Shown: positions 1 through 12,030 of the stretch, piece after piece
Position numbering within the stretch: the first letter of the stretch is position 1
Layout of the letters: every line of letters begins with the position of its first letter
DNA from: Monoraphidium neglectum
Lineage: Eukaryota; Chlorophyta; Chlorophyceae; Sphaeropleales; Selenastraceae
Reading direction: 5' to 3'
NCBI RefSeq assembly: GCF_000611645.1
Contig: NW_014012027.1
Span: 1-12,953, forward strand
DNA: 12,953 nt
Notes under the pieces: model-generated
Told to the model about the DNA's origin: nothing
The model's input: the letters and a program-made list of their open reading frames with translations, nothing else
Databases searched by the model: none
Program-made: the position numbers and the translations under genes

Positions 1-223
1 GGGGGGGTGGGGGTAGGCGAGGGCTCGGCTGAGACCTCCCTGCAGCCAGGCGGGGTCAGGCTGTGCAGTGAGGGAGGAGGGCAGCTCTGATGTGGATGGA
101 GTGACTGTCAGATCGCGTGTTGGGGTTGTGGTCGCAGCGGTGGATGGTTCCCCGAGGCCTAGACGTGAGCATCTGCGCTGCGAATCCACGGCTGCCCCCC
201 CCCCCGCCCGTCCGCGCTGGCAG

Positions 224-1133
224 CTGGTGGAGCGGGGCGAGACGGTGGGGCGCCAGGCTGTGGCTCTGAAGGCTCTGGCGGAGCGCCACCGCATCCCCAT
301 CGTCGTCACAAACCAGGTGACGAAGGATTGAAGAAGATGGAGAGCTGTGCTCCGGTGGGGCGCACGACGTCGCTGCGGCATCGCTGGGCGACAGCATGCC
401 GCGTGATTCTCTTGGCGTGGGGTGTCTCTCACGCTTTGTCTGCCTGGGCTGGGGCGGTGCCGTGCCAGGGGCATATGGTCTAAAAATCTAAGCACCATGT
501 CGACCGGCCGGCTCAGGTGACCTCGAGGCCGACGGGCCCGGCAGTCCATGCCTTCCAGGGCGCGGGCGCGCCGCCCACCGCGGCGGCGAGTGCCGGCGGC
601 GGCGGCGACGAGGGCCACCTGGCGGCGGCGCTCGGCACCAAGTGGGCGCACAGCGTCAACGTGCGGCTGGTGCTGGAGCGGCAGGGCAACCAGCGGTTTA
701 TCAAGGTGAGTGCGACTGCAAGGGCAAGGGGGCTGCGTACTTTCCCGCAAGCCTGGGACCTGGCGCCAGGTCCAAGCGGGTCAGCAACGGTGTTGGTGCT
801 CGAGCACAGGAGGGCAGGCGCCGTCGGAGGAAACTTGGTTGCAGCTACAGTAGCCTGTTGCGTTGGGGGTGCCGGCGCCCGTTTGTTGTCGTGATCGACC
901 GCGCCGGGTGGCGCTTGAAAATCGCTCTCCTGCAGATTGCCAAGTCGCCGCTGAGCCCCAACGTCGCGTTCGAGTACGCCGTCACAGCAGCAGGAGTCCA
1001 GCAGGTCGGCAGCGGGCCCGTCGCCCCGCAGGCCGGCGGGGGCGCGCAGGTGGCGGGCAGCGCGATGGCCATGCCGATCCTGAACCAGCAGCCGCCAGAG
1101 GTCGCCGACTGGGGGGATGGGGGAGGATGGTAG
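224..1133 (+). CDS. RAD51B: RAD51B-like recombinase paralog, 3' part (three last exons)
   Basis: Exons are 224-316, 517-705 and 936-1133 (TAG stop), all joined in phase 0 by GT-AG introns of 200 and 230 nt. They give 31, 63 and 65 residues. The first exon reads LVERGETVGRQAVALKALAE, then HRIPIVVTNQ, the Walker B-to-L2 part of the RecA core. The second contains AALGTKWAHSVNVRL and the third starts IAKSPLSPNVAFEYAV. The ALG-x-x-W-x-HSVN-x-RL and IAKSPL-x-P pattern is that of RAD51B rather than RAD51C, RAD51D or XRCC2. In other eukaryotes RAD51B belongs to the nuclear BCDX2 paralog complex, which supports RAD51 filament assembly in homologous recombination. The ATP-binding Walker A exon is outside the window, and 1-223 looks intronic, ending in a C-rich tract and a CAG acceptor. 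The last 40 or so residues are a Gly/Ala/Pro-rich tail without a recognised domain. Confidence 0.86.
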
Positions 1134-1192
1134 CGACCGGGAGTGCGAGTGATTGAAAATCCAGGCGAGGCAGGCTGCTGGTGGTTGCCTGT

Positions 1193-1197
1193 TGTAA
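1193..1197 (+). terminator. Putative TGTAA polyadenylation signal of the RAD51B-like gene
   Basis: The pentamer TGTAA, the usual green-algal polyadenylation signal, lies 60 nt after the TAG stop of the RAD51B-like gene. This implies a short 3' UTR ending near 1210-1220. A five-base motif can occur by chance, so the position is the main support. Confidence 0.4.
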
Positions 1198-2057
1198 CTC
1201 CTGGTCGCTCGTCCACAGTCATTGCGGTTTGCCCTCTGACGCATTGCCCCTGCCCATGAGCCAAATGAGCGTGATGAAGCCGGCCCAAAGCTGTGAGCTC
1301 GCGCAAGCCGCATGGTCATGCCTTTTTGGGATGCACTCTGCCAGGGGCAGCCCTGGCAGCGCACCCACGCCGCACACAAGGCAGCGCAGCCAACGTCCGT
1401 GGCCGCCCCTGCGTGCACAGTCTGTGTGTTGCCAGGCCAGGCAGCACCCCTTTTGCTGTTATGCAAATCTTGTCTTAAACTTTCAACACTCTTTTGCATG
1501 TACAAGCAAAAGGCTTGGCAGAGTCTTGGTGCACAGCACTGAACTGTTATCGATGGGGGCCAAGAAGCAGCCAATTTTACACAGTAAGGGGCCTGCCTGA
1601 AGTTTGGTTGACTGTGTCGACTGCTCTTAATCTGACCAGGCGCAACACAGGGCAGATGGATTACGTTGTGTACTGCAGGTGCGGCCATGTTTCATGTATG
1701 GACTCACCAGCCTGTGCGCAAGCCACAGGCTATGTGCGTGCAAGGATGCACCGGCGTTCCCGGTGACCACAGGCCTGTTGCGCCGCAGAAAACACTTCGC
1801 GGCCGCCACGTTGGCCGGTGCAGCACGCGGCAGGCTGGCTGCCGCTGGTGACACCCACGTGTTCGCATGTGAGGAGACAGCGCTGCCATCCTGCATGATC
1901 ACAAGCTTTGCAAACAGAAATTTCAAACTGCCAAAGGAATAGAATTAACATGTGCACACAATGTACCCTCAAACGCGCTGCACAACAGCGTGTGCCGGCC
2001 ACAAATGAGCAATCAATCAAGGCCAGTGTGGCTGGCCCAGGGCCTGGGCTGCAGCCA
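1198..2057. other. Intergenic region between convergent genes
   Basis: This stretch lies between the end of the plus-strand RAD51B-like gene and the stop codon of the minus-strand YbaK-domain gene. Open frames occur on both strands, but none shows a recognisable domain, a plausible splice pattern or biased composition. It most likely holds the minus-strand 3' UTR and perhaps part of the RAD51B 3' UTR. I see no RNA gene or mobile element. Confidence 0.5.
1577..1581 (-). terminator. Candidate TGTAA polyadenylation signal of the YbaK-domain gene
   Basis: On the minus strand this reads TGTAA, about 480 nt after the TAG stop of the YbaK-domain gene. It is the only TGTAA on this strand that I found between the stop and the end of the neighbouring gene. 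A 3' UTR of this length is common in green algae. The call rests on a short motif only. Confidence 0.28.
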
Positions 2058-4675
2058 CTAGCTGCCGTTCTGCTCATCCTCGTCAGCGCCGCCCTCGTCA
2101 CCCCCATCGTCATCATAAGTGCAGTCCACGACCATCACGGGCTGCTGGCCATAGGCCTTGACAAAATCTGCAGCCGACAGCCCCAGCTTCAGGTCCACTT
2201 CACCGCCACCTGTGGTGGGCGAGTTTAGGTTGTGGTGGGGGATTCAGACCCAGCCGTTCTTTGCACGGTTGTGTGTGTATGTTGCAGGTGTCAAGCAAGG
2301 ATAGTGCAGGAAGTGGTGCCGAGCCACGTGCAAAGTGAGGGTAGCTACGGCACGACCAAGGGCAGAGGCATGTTGGTGCCAAACACGGAGGTTGACTGTC
2401 GAGGTCATAAGGCACCCCTGGACCACCAACGTGTGATTAGCTGCAAATATGACATGCTTGGATGGCACGATAGGATGCAGTGCGACAAGACGTCATTCTC
2501 ACCCATGAAGAAGAAATCTGGGACCAGCTGCGTGATGCGGTGGCTGATGATGATGGGCAGGGGGGTGGCCAGGCCCACGGGGCTGACGCCGTTGTGGCCG
2601 AACCCGCTGAGGGAGTCTGACACCTCCTCGGGTGCCAGCCGCATGTTGAACCATTTCTTGCCGACCTGGGAACGGCCAGGCAATCGGGGGACGCGCGCGC
2701 GCCGTCACGGCCAGCAGGCTTTTGGCCGTGGGAGGGCTGGGTTGGCAGGGCCACGCGCGGGCGGTGTCCGGCGGCTGTCGTGGGTGCGCCGAGGGGGATA
2801 CAAGGGAGGCCCCACCTGCACGAAATCGAAGATGGCTGGTGCGTGCTGCTGACTGCAGACAGTGTGGTAGCCCAAAGCAACGACCCAACACATATGCCAC
2901 GTATGCAGCTGCCGCCAGCTGGCCGCACCTTCCCGCCGTTGAGCTTGTGGAGGTGGGCGCAGAGCTTCTCGTTGTTGAAGCGCGCCTTGTACTGCGGAGG
3001 CAGGTCGCAAACATGTGATGGGGCCGACCGATTTCTTGCAAAGCAGGAGTTTCGCTGGGTGTGATGCTGGGGGGTGGTGTGGGCCTGCAAGCGCAGGCGA
3101 CGGGTCCTAGCTGCCCAAAGGACCTCTGGGGTAGCGCAAGGTGTGTCGGCTGCACAGCGGCCGCGTGCAGACTTGCACATGCACCACACACTCAGGCATA
3201 TTTGACTGTCTAAGCCCATGTTGGTCTCATCCCAGTCCAGAGGCCAGCCTTTCTGACCAGTCGACAGTCCGCGCCCCCACCTGGACTATGACCACGTAGT
3301 ATTTGCTGTTGTTGGGGTCCTCCCAGCCCTTGACAGAGGGGTGGGCTCGCGTGTTCTCCATCACGATGCTCTGCAGGCAAAGGGGGTGGGGTGCCGACGC
3401 CTGAGAATGCAGTCATCATGGATCAAACGTCAAGGCTGGCCATGGAAACGATGAGCTTGACCCACGCTTTTGAGCCGGGCATGAAAAACGGCCTTGCGGG
3501 GCCAAGGAAGCGCGCTCTTCCCGGGGCGCGGCCAGCGGCAAGGCCGGACGCAACTGGACACGGCTGCACGACCTACGGGTGGCTGGCCCATTGCGCAGAC
3601 CAACATGCTGCACGCATGGGCATGCCCCGGCGCATGGGCATGCCCCGGCGCACGGGCATCCCCCGGCGCTAGGCGTGCCCCGGCGCACGGGCATCCCCCG
3701 GCGCATGGGCATCCCCCGGCGCACGGGCGTGCCCCGGCGTCGGGCGGTGCGGAGCTCAGGGAGCTCAGGGCAGGCGGCCGGCGACGCGCTATCCCAAAGC
3801 GCACCTTGCACAGGTGGTAGACTGTGTGGGCTTCAAGGACCTCCCGCCGCCAAGCCAGGGGGCGCTCGTAGTAATCGCTCGGCACGCGCACAAACCTGCA
3901 CGCATCGACATGCCCGGGGTCCAGAGGTGGGGGCGGCAGACACGGGGATGCGTGCTGGGGTGGGCGTGGCGACATGGGCAGCGCGGCAATGATCTGGTCT
4001 GTTTTGAAACAGAAACCGCGCGGGCGGGCAACGCCATGAGGTGGCGGCCACCAGCCGTTGCCGCCTTCATGCACACCTCCACGCGGATGCCAACGCACAA
4101 TTTGATTGTTGCTGAAAAAATTTGGGGGCTCCAGCGCGGCCGCAGCGCCCTCATCAACAGAAGCAGCGAGTGGCCGCAGCGTTGCGTTGCGGAGCGAAAA
4201 GCGAAACGCCGGCTCGCCTGAAATCCGGTACGCGCCGTTCAAACAGCTCCCGCGCCAGCCGGTGCTGCACGGGGCTGTCGTCGCCAGCCAGGGCCGCGTC
4301 CAGCGCCGCGCGGCTGCGAGCCTCGGGATCGAGGCCGGCTTGGGGCGCGGGCGCCGCCGCCGAAGGTGCAGGTGCGGCAGGCGCAGCGGGCGCGGCCGCA
4401 GAGGCCTTGAGCGTTGTACCCTGGTGTGTGGGCGTGCAGCAAAACTGAATCAAGAAGGGCGTCGAGGCAGGCACTTTCAAAGGATATTCTCATTCATAAA
4501 CGCCGCCAATAAGCCGTCTTTGTAAGCATAGGCTGCACACCTGCTCTGCCGCTGTGATGCGTTCCTCCAGGGCGGCAAGTCGCACAGCGACAGCGGCAGC
4601 GCGCTCGGCGGCGCCGATGCGCGTGTGCAGTGCCTCCAGGCGCCTTGCAAGCGCGGAGATTTTTTCTTCTGTCAT
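2058..4675 (-). CDS. YbaK/aminoacyl-tRNA deacylase (INS) domain protein with N-terminal coiled coil
   Basis: Eight exons in transcript order: 4675-4541, 4420-4232, 4111-4077, 3895-3805, 3370-3281, 2991-2929, 2665-2503, 2209-2058. The 918 nt spliced frame gives 305 residues. Residues 1-45 form a charged Leu/Ala helix with coiled-coil character, and about 46-80 are an Ala/Pro linker. The conserved part starts at RFVRVPSDYYERPL (about 120). It continues with HLCKSIVMENT, where Lys150 sits at the place of the conserved INS-domain lysine, then SKYYVVIVQYKA, KWFNMRLAPEEVS, GHNGVSPVG (the substrate-binding Gly-Pro loop) and FFFMGGGEVDLKLGLSAADF. The C-terminus is acidic. Known relatives (YbaK, ProXp) hydrolyse mischarged aminoacyl-tRNA in trans; the substrate here is unknown. 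The first ATG (4675) is chosen because the coiled coil and a phase-0 donor follow it. The weakest junction is exon 2 to 3 (donor GTACCG); GTTTCG 24 nt further on also keeps frame. Gene order does not suggest a role. Confidence 0.85.
3613..3737. repeat. 18-bp minisatellite, seven copies, in an intron of the YbaK-domain gene
   Basis: Seven head-to-tail copies fit the consensus CGCAYGGGCATSCCCCGG. Six are 18 bp and the fourth (3667-3683) is 17 bp. Copies 1 and 2 are identical and contain the perfect 10-bp palindrome GGGCATGCCC; the others carry one or two changes in it. A degenerate eighth copy may follow. A 9-bp tandem duplication, GAGCTCAGG twice, lies at 3752-3769. All of it sits in the intron 3371-3804, the longest of this gene. 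Confidence 0.9.
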
Positions 4676-5525
4676 GGCGATGTCTCACAGGCACTGCCTC
4701 GCGCTTGGGCTCGCACACTTTTACACGGCAGGCCAGTGATCTGTTGATCTGGCTGTTTCTTATTCATGCGTTCGCTGCATCGACATGCAAGACCAATACA
4801 AGGCGTATATTGGGTGCCCGCTGTTCCAAATGCGTGCAATTGGAGGGCGGCCGCCGACGAGAGCAACCAGGATGAAACCGCCACCTGGTCGCCGCCTGTC
4901 ACCTCAGAGACGTATGGTTCTATGTCCCACATGCTCTATTGCTCTCAAGCCGCATAGGATCTTGTCCAGTCCCAGTACAACTCACAGGAGCGGCATGCAG
5001 GTCACCAGTGATCCCCTTGCTGCCCAATCCATTGCCAGTCAATGACAGGAAGATCCTAACACTGTGGAGCACAGCGTTTTGTGCAGCTGAGAACGATTAC
5101 AAAGTTGTGAGGACATTTATGAAGGTTGAACCATGCAGTACGCAACGAATTGAGCAGGGATTGCCAGCAGCGGTAGGGGCGACTGCCAGCAAGGCAACAC
5201 ACAGGGGCAGATTTCGCTCTCCAGCGCTGGGATGGGAGGAACGCCCTTGACTGTGACAAGCTAAGCAGCATCAGACAACGAAATGCTCAAATTCTACAAA
5301 TGTGAGTTGATTTGTGTACAACACCATCACTGCATTCTGGCATGCTGGATGGGCACATGCACTCCGACCAGCAGGCTGCGTACTACAAGGCCATTCTTTA
5401 ACAGCTGATTCACCACAGTCTGGACAAATAGAGGGCAAACTGTGCAACCAATCCAATGAACTGGATCAATGGAACGCACCCTGTCACCTGTCCGGGTCCA
5501 GTGACAGCGTCGCCGGGCAGGCGTC
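4676..5525. other. Intergenic region, 5' side of the YbaK-domain gene and 3' side of the NEK kinase gene
   Basis: Both flanking genes are on the minus strand, so this stretch should hold the kinase 3' UTR on its right and the promoter and 5' UTR of the YbaK-domain gene on its left. The open frames here are short and unlike known proteins. I see no clear TATA box or RNA gene. Confidence 0.5.
5097..5101 (-). terminator. Candidate TGTAA polyadenylation signal of the NEK kinase gene
   Basis: The minus strand reads CTTTGTAATC here, which contains TGTAA about 425 nt beyond the kinase stop codon. It would give a 3' UTR of roughly 0.4 kb. Support is limited to the motif, its orientation and its distance. 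Confidence 0.35.
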
Positions 5526-9680
<4,155 letters not shown>

Positions 9681-9726
9681 GAACGTGTCGCACGCCCTAT
9701 TGTGTTCTCTCTGGAACGTGTCGCAC
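9681..9726 (-). promoter_or_regulatory. Paired 13-bp direct repeat just upstream of the kinase start codon
   Basis: On the minus strand GTGCGACACGTTC occurs twice, at 9681-9693 directly before the ATG and at 9714-9726, with a 33-bp period. The pair lies in the expected 5' UTR or proximal promoter. It could be a regulatory element or a chance local duplication; no known factor site is claimed. Confidence 0.3.
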
Positions 9727-12030
9727 TATCGCACAGGCAGGGCACGCCTCTACAGCGCGTTCCGTCCGCACGAACCATGCCCTCAGCTTGGATTCATATT
9801 GAAATAAGATAATAAACTCGTTGAGGATGAGAGACCGACGCCGGCGACCCAAGCCACGCCCGTACAGTTATGGCGAAACCGTCTGATAGCGGGGAAACCG
9901 TCAAGCACAGCGCATTCCCGCACAAAAAAAGACCGGTTGATCAATTTCAAAATTGAATCCTGCAATACCGGTAGCTGAGCAACACGGGAACGCGGCCAAG
10001 TTGACGCCCGTCCGTCCAGCTTTGCTTGCATGCTATTGCACGCTGATACGCTGTCAAGTGCGTGGTTTCTGCCAGAAAAACCAGGCAAATAGTGAAGTGA
10101 CACACGCATCTGATTGCGGCACTCGACACACACAGCGGATCAGCCAACAGGAAGGTGCTGGTGTTGTCGTGCGCAGCAGAGTCTGGTGGTTCTGCCCAGT
10201 ACCAGCCACGCCTGAAGCCCTCTGTAGTCCAGGTCAGCAGTCAAGATAATCATACCCGAGCTTGCCTGTCACGTTTGACGGATTGCAGCAGTGAGACTTA
10301 CAGAAAACCTTGAAAGTGTCACATCGCGCGACAGGGTGCACGGCCTGCTGTTGCAATCAATGGTACGGGGCTGCTGCAGCCGGTGCCAGGGAATGTCCCT
10401 GCACACCTGCCAACACCCACGCGTGCGAATTTGAGCGGCTTGCCCGACGGAGCTGGGGCCCCGCCGGCCTTGCCAGGCGCTCCGCCCCACAGCCTAAGGC
10501 CTTGCAGGCTCAACTTGGGCATGGCCACGGGCGCACCAAGCCACGGCCCCGCAGTCCGCCTGTGGTGGCTTCACCCGGCCCTTGCAGTAAGGCGAAGTGC
10601 AGTGATGCGCGCATGAGAAAAAACGCGGAGGTACGGATTGGACCCAGGCAAGCACAGTGTGTGCACCAGCCAGCCTTGCGCCTGGCAGGTTGTCCAGGGC
10701 GAAGGGGCCCAGTCCGAGCCGCCCCAGGCCCCGCCGGCCCCGGGGCGGGCGTCGGCTGCCGCAGGCGCAACCCAACGCGGCGGCAGCAAAAGGGCAGAGC
10801 GGATGCGTGCCTTCGCAAGCAGTGTCCGTCGCCAGAAGGCCCCCATGCACCCCTTCGTTGCGGGTGGGGGTGGGGGGGCGTCATGGGGTGGGGTTAAATA
10901 CGCTTTGATGTGTCTTTCGGGAGCTGCGGTGCGGGGTCGCGTGGGGCTTCGGGCGGCGTTGCAAAAAGCGGGCTCGCGGGGCGTGCCCAGGGACCCGGGT
11001 CCAGTCGGCGGCCGGGGCAGAAGAGCCCTAGTGTTGGCAAAAAACGGAAAACGCGTGTGTGGGAGGCGCATGGGTGTTGTGAGAATATATGCAGATTTTC
11101 AATGGGCACTGCCTAACCTGATTGCGCCTGGCAGATCATATGACCAAAAGGCGGTCGAGGAGGCCCAAATTGAGGCACAGGGGAAAGAAAGCAAAGCACT
11201 GCAGCCGCGGCTCAAACCCGTCGCGACACAGGAGCAGGGGCTGGCCCCAGTTGGCTGCACAGCCGAAGGCTGCGGCTCGCGGCAGTGCTGCCGCACGCGC
11301 GGCGGTCTTGGTCGCAGGCACACAATGGCCGCTCAGCACCCAAAAAACAGGGAGCAAGCTAGCGCTGCAGTCCGAGGAGCTAGCGCCGCAATCCAAGGTG
11401 TGAGCTTCCACCGCGCGAACTGTGTCGGCTCAGTGGGTTGGCACAAACTCAGAGACAAAGAAAAACGAACACCGCCTCGTCGCCCCGAAACATGACCTCG
11501 AACCGACCGAACGCTAACACCACGAAGACCAAGAATGACAACGACTCTGACGGGGTGTCGACAACACCTGCCCACGCCTGTCATTTGTTTATGTGCTGTG
11601 GCGCGGTGTTGTACAGTCCAAGGCGCCGCCACCAGCACCGAAACCAAACCGCACAAGTGCCTCGCTCATGCCGCATGCGCGCGTGCACTCACACCTGCTC
11701 CTAATCGTGAGCGCGACGCGGCAGCAGCGCCTCCGGCCGCGTACAGATCAAAAAGTGAGGCAGCGGCTGCTTGATCTCAGGGCCTCGTAAACTGACAAAC
11801 CTATGGCCGAAGCGGGCCCCACAACACGTCCGGCGATGCGCGCAGGGGCGCCGCGGCACTCTGGCCGACCCCCAAAGCGCAACGCAGCGAGATCAACGCC
11901 CGCGACATGCGTCCGAGGTTCCGCGGGCACGTTGTGCAGTCACTGGTCTGAGACCATACCAACGTCACTTGTTTGAAACCAGACCAGACGCGCGCTCAGA
12001 CCCAACAGCTGGCCGCCAGGTAGCACGTCT
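9727..12030. other. Long region without a recognised gene, between the NEK kinase and Mei2-like genes
   Basis: The right part should contain the 3' UTR of the Mei2-like gene and the left part the promoter of the kinase gene, since both are on the minus strand. An AT-richer patch lies near 9787-9815. The longest open frame on the plus strand runs 10638-11495 (285 codons) and is Arg/Ala/Gly/Gln-rich with no domain I recognise; an internal ATG at 11070 starts MGVVRIYADFQWALPNLIAP. A TTAAATA box near 10893 could serve a plus-strand transcript. I do not consider this evidence enough to call a gene. No tRNA, rRNA or transposon feature is visible. Confidence 0.45.
11357..11394 (+). repeat. Imperfect 21-bp tandem repeat (two copies)
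   Basis: AGCTAGCGCTGCAGTCC at 11357-11373 recurs as AGCTAGCGCCGCAATCC at 11378-11394, matching at 15 of 17 positions with a 21-bp period. In the long plus-strand frame it would encode ASAAVRG then ASAAIQG. The repeat is clear; whether it is coding is not. Confidence 0.65.

Noticed and set aside
513..1688. 391-codon minus-strand open frame
   Set aside because: It lies opposite the RAD51B exons and introns, has no family resemblance and is explained by GC-rich composition.
2705..3010. Possible extra exon ending in IFDFVQ upstream of the GTC at 2665
   Set aside because: The flanking exons (2929-2991 and 2503-2665) join in phase 0 and restore the conserved family sequence without it.
3613..3737. 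Regular repeats considered as a CRISPR array
   Set aside because: The 18-bp units are directly adjacent with no spacers, and the context is a eukaryotic intron.
3430..4242. 270-codon minus-strand open frame
   Set aside because: It contains one true exon of the YbaK-domain gene (3805-3895) but otherwise reads through introns and the minisatellite; it is not a separate gene.
10310..10897. 195-codon plus-strand open frame
   Set aside because: Composition is Arg/Pro/Ala/Gly-rich and arbitrary-looking, with no motif, and several frames on both strands are open here.
11122..11403. Very basic plus-strand peptide starting after a possible CAG acceptor, considered as a ribosomal protein
   Set aside because: The basic stretch near its start resembles ribosomal proteins only in composition; no known ribosomal protein pattern follows and no upstream exon could be joined.
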